DNA from: Streptococcus australis ATCC 700641
GTDB taxonomy: Bacteria > Bacillota > Bacilli > Lactobacillales > Streptococcaceae
DNA: 64,000 nt
Assembly: GCF_000186465.1 (NCBI RefSeq)
Contig: NZ_GL636091.1
Location: 887,954 to 951,953 of the forward strand
Direction: 5' to 3'
Positions 35,431 through 45,582 of the stretch are shown piece by piece; within the stretch, counting starts at the first letter, position 1, and each line of letters starts with the position of its first letter. The position numbers and the translations under genes are program-made. The notes beneath the pieces are model-generated. The model saw nothing but the letters and a program-made list of their open reading frames with translations, ran no database searches and had not been told where the DNA came from.

Positions 35431-36855
35431 ATGACAAAAGCAAACTTTGGTGTTGTTGGTATGGCCGTAATGGGTCGTAACCTTGCCCTTAATATTGAAT
35501 CTCGTGGATACACAGTTGCTATCTATAACCGTAGTAAAGAAAAAACAGAAGATGTTGTTGCTTGCCATCCTGAAAAGAACTTTGTGCCAAGCTATGATAT
35601 CGAAAGCTTCGTAAAATCAATTGAAAAACCACGTCGGATCATGCTCATGGTTCAAGCAGGACCTGGTACAGACGCAACTATCCAAGCCCTTCTTCCACAC
35701 TTGGATAAAGGCGATATCTTGATTGACGGAGGAAACACGTTCTACAAAGATACTATCCGTCGTAACGAAGAGTTAGCGAACTCTGGTATCAACTTCATTG
35801 GTACTGGTGTCTCTGGTGGTGAAAAAGGTGCCCTTGAAGGTCCTTCTATCATGCCTGGTGGACAAAAAGAAGCTTATGAATTGGTAGCAGATGTTCTGGA
35901 AGAAATCTCTGCAAAAGCACCAGAAGATGGCAAACCATGTGTGACTTACATCGGTCCTGATGGAGCGGGTCACTACGTGAAAATGGTCCACAACGGGATC
36001 GAGTACGGGGACATGCAATTGATTGCAGAAAGCTATGACTTGATGCAACACTTGCTTGGCCTTTCAGCACAAGACATGGCTGAAATTTTTACTGAGTGGA
36101 ACAAGGGCGAATTGGACAGCTACTTGATCGAAATCACTGCGGATATCCTTGGACGCAAAGACGACGAAGGTCAAGATGGTCCAATCGTAGACTACATCTT
36201 GGATGCTGCAGGAAACAAGGGAACAGGTAAATGGACTAGCCAATCAGCTCTTGACCTTGGTGTGCCATTGTCACTGATTACTGAGTCAGTATTTGCGCGC
36301 TACATTTCAACTTATAAAGAAGAACGTGTACACGCTAGCAAGGTGCTTCCAAAACCAGCAGCTTTCAAATTTGAAGGAGACAAGGCTGAGTTGATTGAAA
36401 AGATCCGTCAAGCCCTTTACTTCTCAAAAATCATTTCTTACGCACAAGGTTTTGCGCAATTGCGTGTAGCTTCTAAAGAAAATAACTGGAATTTGCCATT
36501 TGCAGATATCGCATCTATCTGGCGCGATGGATGTATCATCCGTTCTCGTTTCTTGCAAAAGATTACAGATGCTTACAACCGTGATGCAGATCTTGCTAAC
36601 CTTCTTTTGGATGAGTACTTCTTGGATGTCACTGCTAAGTACCAACAATCAGTTCGTGATATCGTAGCTCTTGCTGTTCAAGCAGGTGTACCAGTACCAA
36701 CCTTCTCAGCAGCCATCACTTACTTTGATAGCTACCGTTCAGCGGACCTTCCAGCAAACTTGATTCAAGCGCAACGTGACTACTTTGGTGCTCACACATA
36801 CCAACGTAAGGACAAAGAAGGTACCTTCCACTATTCTTGGTACGACGAAAAATAA
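35431..36855 (+). CDS. gnd: 6-phosphogluconate dehydrogenase, decarboxylating
   Basis: Oxidises 6-phosphogluconate to ribulose-5-phosphate and CO2 with NADP, in the pentose phosphate pathway; 474 residues. The dinucleotide fold begins [15 protein letters not shown] (residues 7-21), and [26 protein letters not shown] substrate loops follow. SD AGAGGAG precedes the ATG. It is nine bases from ritR, the arrangement known from pneumococcus. Confidence 0.97.
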   Translation: MTKANFGVVGMAVMGRNLALNIESRGYTVAIYNRSKEKTEDVVACHPEKNFVPSYDIESFVKSIEKPRRIMLMVQAGPGTDATIQALLPHLDKGDILIDGGNTFYKDTIRRNEELANSGINFIGTGVSGGEKGALEGPSIMPGGQKEAYELVADVLEEISAKAPEDGKPCVTYIGPDGAGHYVKMVHNGIEYGDMQLIAESYDLMQHLLGLSAQDMAEIFTEWNKGELDSYLIEITADILGRKDDEGQDGPIVDYILDAAGNKGTGKWTSQSALDLGVPLSLITESVFARYISTYKEERVHASKVLPKPAAFKFEGDKAELIEKIRQALYFSKIISYAQGFAQLRVASKENNWNLPFADIASIWRDGCIIRSRFLQKITDAYNRDADLANLLLDEYFLDVTAKYQQSVRDIVALAVQAGVPVPTFSAAITYFDSYRSADLPANLIQAQRDYFGAHTYQRKDKEGTFHYSWYDEK

Positions 36856-36864
36856 TTGTAGGTT

Positions 36865-37554
36865 ATGACAAAGCGGATATTACTAGTAGAAAATGAAAAG
36901 AATTTAGCGCGCTTTATTGATTTAGAACTTCAAAAAGCAGGCTATGTAGTTGATTTGGTAGAACAAGGGGAAATGGCCTTGAAACTCCTGCAGGCTACAG
37001 AATATGATTTAATTCTTCTCAATTACGAACTAGAAGATATGAGTGGGGAAGATTTTGCTCAACGCCTGAGTAAGATTCGTCCTGCAGCAGTCTTGATAGT
37101 CTTAGATAGTCGTGAGAAAATTTCTGAGCATATGGAGAGTATCCAGCGATTTGCAGTTTCTTATGTCATCAAACCATTTGTGATCAGTGATTTAGTTGAG
37201 AAAATCATCGCTATTTTTAGAGGTCGTGATTTTATTGACCAACATTGTAATCAAATGAAAGTTCCCACCTCTTATCGGAATTTGCGAATCGATGTCGAGA
37301 ATCATATGGTGTATCGGGGAGAAGAGGTGATTGACCTGACTCGTCGTGAGTATGATTTGTTAGCGACTTTGATGGGAAGCAAGCATGTCCTCAGTCGGGA
37401 GCAACTATTAGAGCGAGTCTGGAAGTATGAGAGCACAGCAGAAACCAATATTGTTGATGTCTATATTCGCTATCTTCGTGGAAAAATAGATCTCCCAGGA
37501 CAAAAGAGCTATATCAAAACTGTCCGAGGTGTCGGCTACCAAATGCAAGAATAA
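36865..37554 (+). CDS. ritR: Orphan response regulator RitR
   Basis: OmpR-type regulator of 229 residues without a partner kinase. The receiver domain has Asn at position 53 (LILLNYELEDM) where a phosphorylatable Asp is expected. The linker holds a single Cys at residue 128 (FIDQHCNQ). Both features are described for S. pneumoniae RitR, in which Cys128 senses oxidation and the protein represses iron uptake. The DNA-binding winged helix covers about 130-229. Placed directly after gnd, as in pneumococcus. Confidence 0.92.
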   Translation: MTKRILLVENEKNLARFIDLELQKAGYVVDLVEQGEMALKLLQATEYDLILLNYELEDMSGEDFAQRLSKIRPAAVLIVLDSREKISEHMESIQRFAVSYVIKPFVISDLVEKIIAIFRGRDFIDQHCNQMKVPTSYRNLRIDVENHMVYRGEEVIDLTRREYDLLATLMGSKHVLSREQLLERVWKYESTAETNIVDVYIRYLRGKIDLPGQKSYIKTVRGVGYQMQE

Positions 37555-37560
37555 AAACAT

Positions 37561-37594
37561 TCCCTTTGATGAGAAATCTCAAAGGGATTTTTTT
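37561..37594 (+). terminator. Terminator after ritR
   Basis: TCCCTTTGA / TCAAAGGGA with a nine-base loop and a run of seven T. Confidence 0.9.
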
Positions 37595-37633
37595 GTAAAA
37601 AGAAAAAATTTTTTTTAAAAAAATTTGTGAAAG

Positions 37634-37648
37634 AAGCAAACGTTTGCT
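37634..37648 (+). promoter_or_regulatory. Upstream cre-like site
   Basis: AAGCAAACGTTTGCT is a near-perfect palindrome around GCAAACGTTTGC and differs from the cre consensus (WTGNAANCGNWNNCW) at one defined position. It is about 100 bases upstream of the predicted transcription start. Confidence 0.65.
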
Positions 37649-37713
37649 CAAATTATAGGTTTTCAAAGGCTTTTGTGTTAAACTTTGTGAATTAAAAATG
37701 TAGATGTAAGGGC

Positions 37714-37741
37714 TTTACAAAAGAAAAAAAAGTGGTATAAT
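37714..37741 (+). promoter_or_regulatory. Promoter of the PTS gene
   Basis: TTTACA (37714-37719) and TATAAT (37736-37741), 16 bases apart, with TGG before the -10. Confidence 0.75.
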
Positions 37742-37753
37742 AGTAAGTGAAAT

Positions 37754-37768
37754 ATGCAAACGTTTTCT
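37754..37768 (+). promoter_or_regulatory. cre site just downstream of the PTS transcription start
   Basis: ATGCAAACGTTTTCT fits the CcpA cre consensus at every defined position. Lying about 10 bases after the expected start, it should block elongation or initiation when CcpA is bound. Confidence 0.8.
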
Positions 37769-37807
37769 TATATGACGGGCATTTCAATTTTATAAGGAGG
37801 TCGAATG

Positions 37808-39997
37808 ATGAATAAACAATCATTCAAAAGTCTATTTAGCTTTGAATTTTGGCAAAAATTCGGTAAAGCGTTGATGGTGGTCGTTGCAGTTATGCCGGCG
37901 GCGGGTCTGATGATCAGTCTTGGTAAAACTGTTGCAATGATTAATCCAGAACTTGGTTTCTTGGTGACGGCCGGTGGTGTTCTTGAACAGATCGGTTGGG
38001 GAGTCATTGGGAATATTCATATTCTCTTTGCATTGGCTATCGGTGGTAGCTGGGCAAAAGAACGTGCGGGTGGTGCCTTTGCGGCAGGTCTATCCTTTAT
38101 CTTGATCAACCGGATCACAGGTGTGATGTTCGGTGTGACAGGAGATATGTTGAAAGATCCAAAGGCACAAGTTCATACTCTTCTTGGCGGATCTATCAAG
38201 GTTGCTGATTACTTTACGAGTGTTTTAGAATCACCTGCCTTGAATATGGGAGTTTTCGTTGGGATTATTGCCGGTTTTGTAGGGGCGACAGCCTTTAATA
38301 AATACTACAACTACCGCAAGTTACCAGATTCCCTATCATTCTTTAACGGGAAACGCTTTGTACCATTTGTCGTTATCCTTCGTTCTGTAATTATGGCTCT
38401 TGTCTTGTCATTCTTATGGCCAGTAGTCCAAACAGGAATTAACAACTTTGGTATTTGGATTGCTAACTCAAAAGAGACTGCTCCAATCTTAGCACCATTT
38501 GCCTTTGGTACTTTGGAACGTCTCTTGCTTCCATTCGGTCTTCACCATATGTTGACTATCCCAATCAACTACACACAATTGGGTGGTACCTATGAAGTAC
38601 TTTCTGGTATCTCAAAAGGAACTACTGTATTTGGTCAAGATCCACTTTGGTTGGCTTGGGTGACTGACTTAGGAAATACAAAAGTTTCTGACCCTGCTAC
38701 TTACCAACACTTGTTGGATACCGTCACACCTGCTCGTTTCAAGGTAGGTCAAATGATTGGTTCATTTGGTATCTTGATGGGGGTTGCCCTTGCTATTTAC
38801 CGTAATGTAGACCCTGATAAGAAACACAAATACAAAGGGATGATGATTGCGACTGCTCTTGCAACCTTCCTTACAGGGGTGACAGAACCAATCGAGTACA
38901 TGTTTATGTTCGTAGCGATGCCTCTTTACCTCGTTTATGCAGTGGTACAAGGTGCAGCCTTCGCGATGGCAGATATCGTCAATCTCCGTGTCCATTCATT
39001 TGGATCTATTGAGTTCTTGACTCGTACACCAATGACCATTAAAGCCGGTATTGGTATGGATATCATTAACTTCATCTGGGTAACTGTTCTCTTTGCTGTG
39101 ATCATGTACTTCATTGCAAACTTCATGATCAAGAAATTTAACTACGCAACTCCTGGACGTAACGGAAACTACGAACAAGCTGAAGGTGGAGCAGATGAGT
39201 CTGAAACTTCAGGTTCAGGTAAAGTAGCTGCTGCTTCTCAAGCAGTTAACATCATCAACCTTCTTGGTGGACGTGCTAACATCGTCGATGTGGACGCATG
39301 TATGACTCGTCTTCGTGTCACTGTTAAAGATGCTGAAAAAGTTGGTACAGAAGAACAATGGAAGGCTGAAGGAGCTATGGGACTTGTCATGAAAGGACAA
39401 GGGGTCCAAGCGATTTACGGTCCAAAAGCGGACGTATTGAAATCAGATATCCAAGATTTGTTAGACTCAGGTGAAGTAATTCCTGAAACCCTTCCAAGTC
39501 AACAGACAGCGGCTCAACAAGCAGAAGTTGCCTTTAAAGGGGTGACAGAAGAAGTTCACTCAGTTGCTGAAGGACAAGTCATTGAATTAGAAAAAGTTCA
39601 AGATCCAGTCTTCTCACAAAAAATGATGGGTGATGGATTTGCAGTTGAACCAGCAAATGGTCAGATTGTTTCACCAGTAGCTGGTAAGGTGACAAGCGTC
39701 TTCCCTACCAAACATGCGCTTGGTTTGGTAACAGAATCTGGTCTTGAAGTTCTCGTTCATATCGGTCTTGATACTGTAAGTTTGGAAGGTAAACCTTTCA
39801 CAGTGAAGGTAGAAGAAGGACAAACAGTAGCAGTGGGAGACCTATTGGTAGAAGCAGATTTGGATGCTATTCGTGAAGCTGAACGTGCAACTTCAACAGT
39901 TGTAGTCTTCACAAATGCGGCAGCTATTCAATCTGTCACTCTTACACAAACTGGTCAACTTCCAGCAGATGCTGTGGTTGCCAAGGTTGAATTATAA
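37808..39997 (+). CDS. PTS sugar transporter IIABC (glucose/maltose type)
   Basis: Phosphotransferase permease of 729 residues with domains in the order IIC-IIB-IIA. IIC covers about 1-450 (GLHHMLTIPINYTQLGG and GVTEPIEYMF are signature loops). IIB carries the phospho-Cys in VDACMTRLRV (near 499). IIA carries the phospho-His in LVHIGLDTV (near 652). The family includes PtsG and MalT. The second ATG is favoured by spacing from AAGGAGG. The downstream EEP hydrolase argues for a disaccharide such as maltose, but glucose cannot be excluded. Confidence 0.88.
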   Translation: MNKQSFKSLFSFEFWQKFGKALMVVVAVMPAAGLMISLGKTVAMINPELGFLVTAGGVLEQIGWGVIGNIHILFALAIGGSWAKERAGGAFAAGLSFILINRITGVMFGVTGDMLKDPKAQVHTLLGGSIKVADYFTSVLESPALNMGVFVGIIAGFVGATAFNKYYNYRKLPDSLSFFNGKRFVPFVVILRSVIMALVLSFLWPVVQTGINNFGIWIANSKETAPILAPFAFGTLERLLLPFGLHHMLTIPINYTQLGGTYEVLSGISKGTTVFGQDPLWLAWVTDLGNTKVSDPATYQHLLDTVTPARFKVGQMIGSFGILMGVALAIYRNVDPDKKHKYKGMMIATALATFLTGVTEPIEYMFMFVAMPLYLVYAVVQGAAFAMADIVNLRVHSFGSIEFLTRTPMTIKAGIGMDIINFIWVTVLFAVIMYFIANFMIKKFNYATPGRNGNYEQAEGGADESETSGSGKVAAASQAVNIINLLGGRANIVDVDACMTRLRVTVKDAEKVGTEEQWKAEGAMGLVMKGQGVQAIYGPKADVLKSDIQDLLDSGEVIPETLPSQQTAAQQAEVAFKGVTEEVHSVAEGQVIELEKVQDPVFSQKMMGDGFAVEPANGQIVSPVAGKVTSVFPTKHALGLVTESGLEVLVHIGLDTVSLEGKPFTVKVEEGQTVAVGDLLVEADLDAIREAERATSTVVVFTNAAAIQSVTLTQTGQLPADAVVAKVEL

Positions 39998-40003
39998 TCT
40001 ATG

Positions 40004-40043
40004 AGAGTCATTCCTTGTATCTATTGGATACAGGGAATTCTCT
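40004..40043 (+). terminator. Hairpin between the PTS and hydrolase genes
   Basis: AGAG-ATTCC-TGTATC / GATACAGGGAAT-TCTCT with minor mismatches and a TATTG loop. It has no T run, so partial read-through into the hydrolase gene is expected. Confidence 0.5.
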
Positions 40044-40060
40044 ATTAGGAGAGTAGGATC

Positions 40061-40876
40061 ATGAAATTTTTAACTTTAAACACTCATAGTTGGATGGAAG
40101 AAAATCCCCAACAAAAATTTGAGGACTTATTAAAAGACATTCTTGAAAAGCAATACGATCTGATTTGTTTCCAAGAAATTAACCAGGCCATCGAAAGTCC
40201 AGTTGTTCCTGTTAATGACTTGTACCATCCAACTCCTTCTGCGGAGCCGATCCATCAGGATCACTATGTTCGTTGTTTAGTTGAAAAATTAGAAGAAGAA
40301 GGATTGAGCTATCACTGGACTTGGGCTTATAACCATATCGGCTACGACCGTTATCATGAAGGGGTGGCGATTCTATCGCGTACCCCAATCCAGGCAAGCG
40401 AACTCTTGGTTTCAGATGCGAATGATCCAACAGATTATCATACACGACGGATTGCCATTGCAGAAACTCAAGTAGATGGGAAAGAAATTGCGGTTGCCAG
40501 TGTCCACCTGTCCTGGTGGGACAAAGGTTTCCAACAAGAGTGGGCGCGTTTAGAAGAACGCTTTAGCCAATTGCAGAAACCCTTGATTTTAGCCGGAGAT
40601 TTTAATAATCCAGCTGGTCAAGAAGGTTATGAAGCCATTTTAGCGAGCCCGCTAGCTCTTCAAGATAGCTTTATTGAAGCCCGTCAGACCAAGGGGACTT
40701 ACACTGTAGGTCCTGGAATTGATGGTTGGGATGATAATCAGGTACCCTTGCGGATTGATTATGTTTTCACCTCAAAAGAATGGGTTATCGAACGGCTGGA
40801 AGTTGTGTTTGATGGCTCTAGTCAGCCGCTCGTCAGTGACCATTATGGTTTGTCAGCTGACTTGTATTTACCATAA
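40061..40876 (+). CDS. Endonuclease/exonuclease/phosphatase-family hydrolase
   Basis: EEP-fold metal-dependent hydrolase of 271 residues. Motifs: TLNTHSW, the Glu in CFQEINQ, SVHLSWW, the AGDFNNPA loop and the terminal SDHYG with the catalytic Asp-His. Members include nucleases and phosphatases. The Enterococcus maltose-6'-phosphate phosphatase MapP belongs to this fold and works with a maltose PTS. Position 63 bases after the IIABC gene makes that role plausible here. No secretion signal, so cytoplasmic. Confidence 0.8.
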   Translation: MKFLTLNTHSWMEENPQQKFEDLLKDILEKQYDLICFQEINQAIESPVVPVNDLYHPTPSAEPIHQDHYVRCLVEKLEEEGLSYHWTWAYNHIGYDRYHEGVAILSRTPIQASELLVSDANDPTDYHTRRIAIAETQVDGKEIAVASVHLSWWDKGFQQEWARLEERFSQLQKPLILAGDFNNPAGQEGYEAILASPLALQDSFIEARQTKGTYTVGPGIDGWDDNQVPLRIDYVFTSKEWVIERLEVVFDGSSQPLVSDHYGLSADLYLP

Positions 40877-40881
40877 GATTC

Positions 40882-40918
40882 AAATCCCTATGCCTTCAGG
40901 AGGCTAGGGATTTTCTTT
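40882..40918 (+). terminator. Terminator after the EEP hydrolase gene
   Basis: AAATCCCTA-GCCT / AGGC-TAGGGATTT followed by TCTTT. Confidence 0.88.
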
Positions 40919-40989
40919 ATTTCCCTTGCTTTCACTTTAGCCCTAAATATGATAGAATAAAGTATTAAGAAACGATAAGGAGGGTGTCC

Positions 40990-41463
40990 ATGCGGTGTCC
41001 AAAATGTGGCGGAAACAAGTCTAGTGTTGTAGATAGTCGCCAGGCAGAAGATGGGAAAACGATTCGTAGAAGAAGAGAATGTGATGAATGTCATCATCGC
41101 TTTACCACTTATGAACGAGTAGAAGAGCGGACTCTTGTTGTGGTGAAAAAAGATGGCACCCGGGAACAGTTTTCTAGAGATAAAATATTTAATGGGATTA
41201 TTCGATCTGCTCAGAAACGTCCCGTGTCGAGTGACGAAATTGAGGAAATTGTGGGTCGAATCGAACAAAAGATTCGTAGCCAGAGTGAAAATGAGATTCA
41301 GAGTGACTATATCGGATCGCTGGTCATGGACGAGTTAGCAGAGTTGGACGAAATTACCTATGTTCGGTTTGCGAGTGTCTATCGTAGTTTCAAGGATGTT
41401 GGTGAATTGGAAAGTCTCTTAAAACAGATTACCAAAGGAACGAAGAAGAAAAAGGAAAAATAG
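40990..41463 (+). CDS. nrdR: Transcriptional repressor NrdR
   Basis: Nucleotide-sensing repressor of ribonucleotide reductase genes, 157 residues. The zinc ribbon is CPKCGG near the N-terminus with a second CDEC pair. The ATP-cone follows ([20 protein letters not shown]). I chose the ATG at 40990, six bases after AAGGAGG, over a GTG at 40984. It heads the nrdR-dnaB-dnaI run with no gap to dnaB. Confidence 0.95.
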   Translation: MRCPKCGGNKSSVVDSRQAEDGKTIRRRRECDECHHRFTTYERVEERTLVVVKKDGTREQFSRDKIFNGIIRSAQKRPVSSDEIEEIVGRIEQKIRSQSENEIQSDYIGSLVMDELAELDEITYVRFASVYRSFKDVGELESLLKQITKGTKKKKEK

Positions 41464-42636
41464 ATGAAGCCCAATACTTCATTTTCTTTCTTGAAGAATA
41501 ATTATTTAGCGCCTACAGGAGCCTCCTTTACGCACCTGTATGGACCAATATTAGGTGTTCAAGCAAGTCAATTATATACGTTTCTGCTGAGTCTCTATGA
41601 TCAGGGGAAAGAAAAACGGCTGATTGCTGTCATTTTAAATCATTTGGATCTAGGTTTCGCTCATTTTCTTGAAAGTCTAGACCGCTTGATTGCCATGAAT
41701 TTATTAGAGGTTTATGAAACAGAAGAAGGACTTCAGTTCCGATTTGTGCCTCCACTAGAAGCAGATCAATTTTTTGCCAATGTTGCTTATCAGAAGTTGC
41801 TAGAGAAAAAAATAGGAGAAGCAGCAGTTCGTGACTTGCTACCTGAAAATCCAGAGGGCGAGAAACGGAAGGTAAACTTTGCCTCTGTCTTTGGGATTGA
41901 TGGTGTTTTGACCCCTCAGAGGAAAACATCTTCCTTCAGTTTGGAGCACTTTAAACAATTAATGGCGCGGGATGGTCTCCGTTTTGAAAACGAACAGGAG
42001 GATCTCTTGGTTCTCTATGCCATCACTGAAGAGAAGAATTGGACCTGGTATGAGACCTATCTATTGGCCAAGGAGACAGCGGCTAATTTAATCATTTCGA
42101 CCAAACGGATGAGACAAAAACTGACCCAACAACCACCAGAAAAAGGCAAGGATGAGTTCACTCCGCAGGAAAAAGCCATAATCCGAGAAGCTAAAAATAA
42201 GACCAGTCGTCAATTTTTAGCAGGAATTAAAAAAGCGCGTAAGGCTGTCGTGACCCAATCAGAACGTCAAGTAGTTTCTGACTTGGCGCAGTTAGGCCTC
42301 TTAGATGAAGTCATAAATGTGATCTTGTTGTTGACCTTTAACAAGGTTGCTTCTGCCAATCTTAATGAAAAATACGCTTTAAAGGTTGGGAATGATTTTG
42401 CTTATGAGGGGATTAAAACGGCTGAGGAGGCCGTCCTGAAGATCCGCCAGCGCCAAGACTCCCATACACAAAAAGCAAAAGAGAAAGCAGCTAAGAGTGG
42501 GTCAGCGACTGGAAAGACCAATGTTCCGAAGTGGAGTCAGCCTAACTATACCAACCAGACCAGCCAGGAAGAACAGGCTGATCTGGAACAACAAAAACGG
42601 GCCTTGCTCGAAAAATTAAATCAAGGAGGGGAGTAA
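41464..42636 (+). CDS. dnaB: Replication initiation/membrane attachment protein DnaB (DnaD-like)
   Basis: Gram-positive primosome component that helps DnaI load the replicative helicase at the origin, 390 residues. The N-terminal winged-helix part (about 15-130) and the C-terminal DnaD/DnaB-II domain are recognisable, followed by a basic, low-complexity tail (QKAKEKAAKSGSATGK). It is adjacent to nrdR and dnaI with zero-base gaps, a typical Firmicute arrangement. Not the DnaB helicase of E. coli naming. Confidence 0.9.
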   Translation: MKPNTSFSFLKNNYLAPTGASFTHLYGPILGVQASQLYTFLLSLYDQGKEKRLIAVILNHLDLGFAHFLESLDRLIAMNLLEVYETEEGLQFRFVPPLEADQFFANVAYQKLLEKKIGEAAVRDLLPENPEGEKRKVNFASVFGIDGVLTPQRKTSSFSLEHFKQLMARDGLRFENEQEDLLVLYAITEEKNWTWYETYLLAKETAANLIISTKRMRQKLTQQPPEKGKDEFTPQEKAIIREAKNKTSRQFLAGIKKARKAVVTQSERQVVSDLAQLGLLDEVINVILLLTFNKVASANLNEKYALKVGNDFAYEGIKTAEEAVLKIRQRQDSHTQKAKEKAAKSGSATGKTNVPKWSQPNYTNQTSQEEQADLEQQKRALLEKLNQGGE

Positions 42637-43536
42637 ATGGAGAGCGTAGGGAAAACCATGTCCCAGATGAATCGATCACAGCAGTTCAATTATGAAGAAT
42701 TGGTAGCTCAAATTCTCGCCGAACCTGAGATTGCAACCTTTATTCAAAAGGAAGCCTTGTCGGATGCTGAAATCCGTCGCAGTATTTCCAAGTTTAACCA
42801 ATACATCAGTGAACGGAATCGCTTTGTCCTCGGGGATGAGGATTATATTGCAAGAGGGTATAAGCCTGTATTGGTCATGAATGAGGGCTATGCGGATGTT
42901 TCCTACGAGGAGACACCTGAGTTGATTGAGGCACAAAAACAAGCCGCTATCAATAGACGCTTGCAACTAATCAACTTGCCAAGCACTTTGAAGGAAGCTT
43001 CCTTAGCCAAAGTCGACTTGGATGATCGTGGACGTTTTGGAGCCTTTGAAGAGTTAGCCAATTTTGTTGCTTCCTATCCTCAAGCCCGTAAAGGAATTTT
43101 TCTATACGGAGATTTTGGAGTAGGGAAAAGCTATATGATGGCAGCCCTTGCTCATGACTTGTCCGAAAAACGGCAGGCTTCTTCAACGATTCTGCATTTT
43201 CCAAGTTTTGTCATTGATGTCAAAAATGCCATCAACACAGGCCAAGTCAAAGAGATGCTGGATCAAGTCAAGAAGGCTGAAATTTTGATTCTAGATGATA
43301 TTGGAGCAGAGCAAATGTCGCCTTGGGTTCGGGATGAAGTCTTGCAAGTGATTTTGCAACACCGGATGCAGGAGATTCTTCCAACCTTCTTTACCTCCAA
43401 TTTCAACTTTGAAGATTTGGAACGTCATTTTGCTACATCTCGGAATGGAGATGAGACTTGGCAAGCCAAGCGTGTTATGGAGCGAATCAAGTTCCTGGCT
43501 AAAGAAGTCCGCCTAGAAGGAGAAAATCGCCGATGA
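42637..43536 (+). CDS. dnaI: Primosomal protein DnaI (helicase loader)
   Basis: AAA+ ATPase of 299 residues that loads the replicative helicase. Walker A is GDFGVGKSYM (about residues 161-170), Walker B is ILILDDIGAEQ, and sensor 1 is FFTSNFNF. The N-terminal ~110 residues form the helicase-interaction domain. It overlaps the next gene by four bases. Confidence 0.93.
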   Translation: MESVGKTMSQMNRSQQFNYEELVAQILAEPEIATFIQKEALSDAEIRRSISKFNQYISERNRFVLGDEDYIARGYKPVLVMNEGYADVSYEETPELIEAQKQAAINRRLQLINLPSTLKEASLAKVDLDDRGRFGAFEELANFVASYPQARKGIFLYGDFGVGKSYMMAALAHDLSEKRQASSTILHFPSFVIDVKNAINTGQVKEMLDQVKKAEILILDDIGAEQMSPWVRDEVLQVILQHRMQEILPTFFTSNFNFEDLERHFATSRNGDETWQAKRVMERIKFLAKEVRLEGENRR

Positions 43537-44249
43537 ATACTGTTATTGATTTGATGAAATCTCATTCTTCTGTCCGTCGTTTTAAGGAGGAGGACATCAA
43601 AGAAGAAGACCTCCGAGCAATCCTAACAGCTGGACAAATGGCTTCCTCTTGGAAGAACTTCCAGTCTTACTCCATTATCTTAGTGAGAAGCCAGGAAAAG
43701 AAAGAGGCGCTCTATCAATTGGTCCCTCAGGAAGCTATTCGTCAATGCTCTGTTTTCTTACTTTTTGTAGGAGATCTCAACCGAGCTGAAAAAGGGGTTC
43801 GGATGCATACGGATCAATTCCATCCAGAAGGACCAGATAATTTATTAATTACTTCTGTAGATGCGGCCTTGGCAGGTCAGAATACCTTGCTGGCTGCTGA
43901 AAGTCTAGGCTACGGAGGCGTCATTATTGGCTTGGTTCGGTATGAAGCGGCTGAAGTGGCTAAACTATTTAACTTACCAGACTACACCTATCCCGTCTTT
44001 GGGATGGCTTTAGGAGTGCCAAACCAGAACCATCCTGTGAAGCCTCGCCTTCCTTTAGAAGCTGTTGTCTTCGAAGAAAGTTACCAGGAGCAAACTCCTG
44101 AAGTGATTGAGGCCTTTGATCGAGTACAGACTGCCTATGCTGGAGCACGGGCAACGGATACTTGGAGCCAACGATTGGCTGCCCAATTTGGACAGGAAGA
44201 ACCAGCTGCTACGGCAGAATTATTAAAGAAACACCAACTAGAAAAATAA
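43533..44249 (+). CDS. NADPH-dependent nitroreductase-family oxidoreductase
   Basis: FMN-binding oxidoreductase of 238 residues in the NfsA/FRP group. The N-terminal [13 protein letters not shown] (with the Arg pair that binds FMN), [13 protein letters not shown] and the [12 protein letters not shown] loop are family markers. The biological electron acceptor is unknown. It overlaps the dnaI stop (ATGA) and precedes der, so it is part of a housekeeping transcript. Confidence 0.87.
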   Translation: MNTVIDLMKSHSSVRRFKEEDIKEEDLRAILTAGQMASSWKNFQSYSIILVRSQEKKEALYQLVPQEAIRQCSVFLLFVGDLNRAEKGVRMHTDQFHPEGPDNLLITSVDAALAGQNTLLAAESLGYGGVIIGLVRYEAAEVAKLFNLPDYTYPVFGMALGVPNQNHPVKPRLPLEAVVFEESYQEQTPEVIEAFDRVQTAYAGARATDTWSQRLAAQFGQEEPAATAELLKKHQLEK

Positions 44250-44265
44250 GAGAAAAGAGGACACC

Positions 44266-45576
44266 ATGGCTTTACCTACTGTTGCCATTGTAGGACGTCC
44301 CAACGTCGGGAAATCGACGCTCTTTAACCGGATTGCCGGTGAGCGGATTTCCATTGTCGAGGATGTCGAAGGGGTTACTCGGGACCGTATTTATGCAACG
44401 GCAGAGTGGCTCAACCACCAATTTAGTATTATTGATACTGGCGGGATTGATGACGTGGACGCACCTTTCATGGAGCAAATCAAGCACCAAGCTGAGATTG
44501 CCATGGATGAAGCAGACGTCATTGTCTTTGTCGTATCTGGAAAAGAAGGGATTACCGATGCAGATGAGTATGTCGCTCGGATGCTCTACAAGACCCACAA
44601 ACCAGTCATTTTAGCAGTCAATAAAGTGGATAATCCAGAGATGCGAACTGACATCTATGATTTCTACGCTCTTGGCCTGGGCGAACCCTTGCCAGTGTCA
44701 TCTGTGCACGGGATTGGTACAGGGGATGTCTTGGATGCCATCGTTGAAAACCTTCCGACGGATCGGGAGCCAGAAAATCCAGATGTCATTAAGTTCAGCT
44801 TGATTGGCCGCCCAAATGTCGGAAAATCTAGTCTGATCAATGCCATCCTTGGGGAAGACCGCGTCATTGCGAGTCCTGTAGCAGGGACTACCCGGGATGC
44901 GATTGACACCCATTTCACGGATGCAGAAGGCCAAGAATACACCATGATTGATACAGCCGGAATGCGAAAATCAGGTAAGGTTTATGAAAATACAGAGAAA
45001 TATTCTGTCATGCGGGCTATGCGGGCTATTGATCGCTCGGATGTGGTCTTGATGGTCTTGAACGCAGAAGAAGGAATTCGCGAGTACGATAAGCGGATTG
45101 CTGGATTTGCCCATGAAGCTGGAAAAGGGATGATTATCGTGGTCAATAAGTGGGATACCCTTGAAAAGGATAACCACACCATGAAGCAATGGGAAGATGA
45201 TATTCGAGATCAGTTCCAATACCTTTCTTATGCACCTATCATCTTTGTCTCTGCTTTGACCAAACAACGCTTGCACAAGCTACCAGACATGATCAAGCAA
45301 ATCAGTGAGAGCCAAAATACACGCATTCCTTCAGCTGTCCTGAACGATGTCATCATGGATGCCATTGCCATTAATCCGACACCGACAGATAAAGGAAAAC
45401 GTCTGAAAATCTTCTATGCGACTCAGGTCGCTACCAAGCCACCAACCTTTGTGGTCTTTGTCAATGAAGAGGAGCTCATGCACTTCTCTTACCTTCGTTT
45501 CTTGGAAAATCAAATTCGGAAAGCCTTTGTCTTTGAAGGGACTCCGATCCATTTGATTGCTCGGAAACGGAAGTAG
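44266..45576 (+). CDS. der: Ribosome biogenesis GTPase Der (EngA)
   Basis: Essential GTPase of 436 residues with two tandem G domains, needed for 50S assembly. First domain: GRPNVGKST (residues 10-18), DTGG, NKVD. Second domain: GRPNVGKSS (about 182), DTAG, NKWD. A C-terminal KH-like domain ends in [28 protein letters not shown] precedes the ATG. Confidence 0.97.
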   Translation: MALPTVAIVGRPNVGKSTLFNRIAGERISIVEDVEGVTRDRIYATAEWLNHQFSIIDTGGIDDVDAPFMEQIKHQAEIAMDEADVIVFVVSGKEGITDADEYVARMLYKTHKPVILAVNKVDNPEMRTDIYDFYALGLGEPLPVSSVHGIGTGDVLDAIVENLPTDREPENPDVIKFSLIGRPNVGKSSLINAILGEDRVIASPVAGTTRDAIDTHFTDAEGQEYTMIDTAGMRKSGKVYENTEKYSVMRAMRAIDRSDVVLMVLNAEEGIREYDKRIAGFAHEAGKGMIIVVNKWDTLEKDNHTMKQWEDDIRDQFQYLSYAPIIFVSALTKQRLHKLPDMIKQISESQNTRIPSAVLNDVIMDAIAINPTPTDKGKRLKIFYATQVATKPPTFVVFVNEEELMHFSYLRFLENQIRKAFVFEGTPIHLIARKRK

Positions 45577-45582
45577 GTGTTT

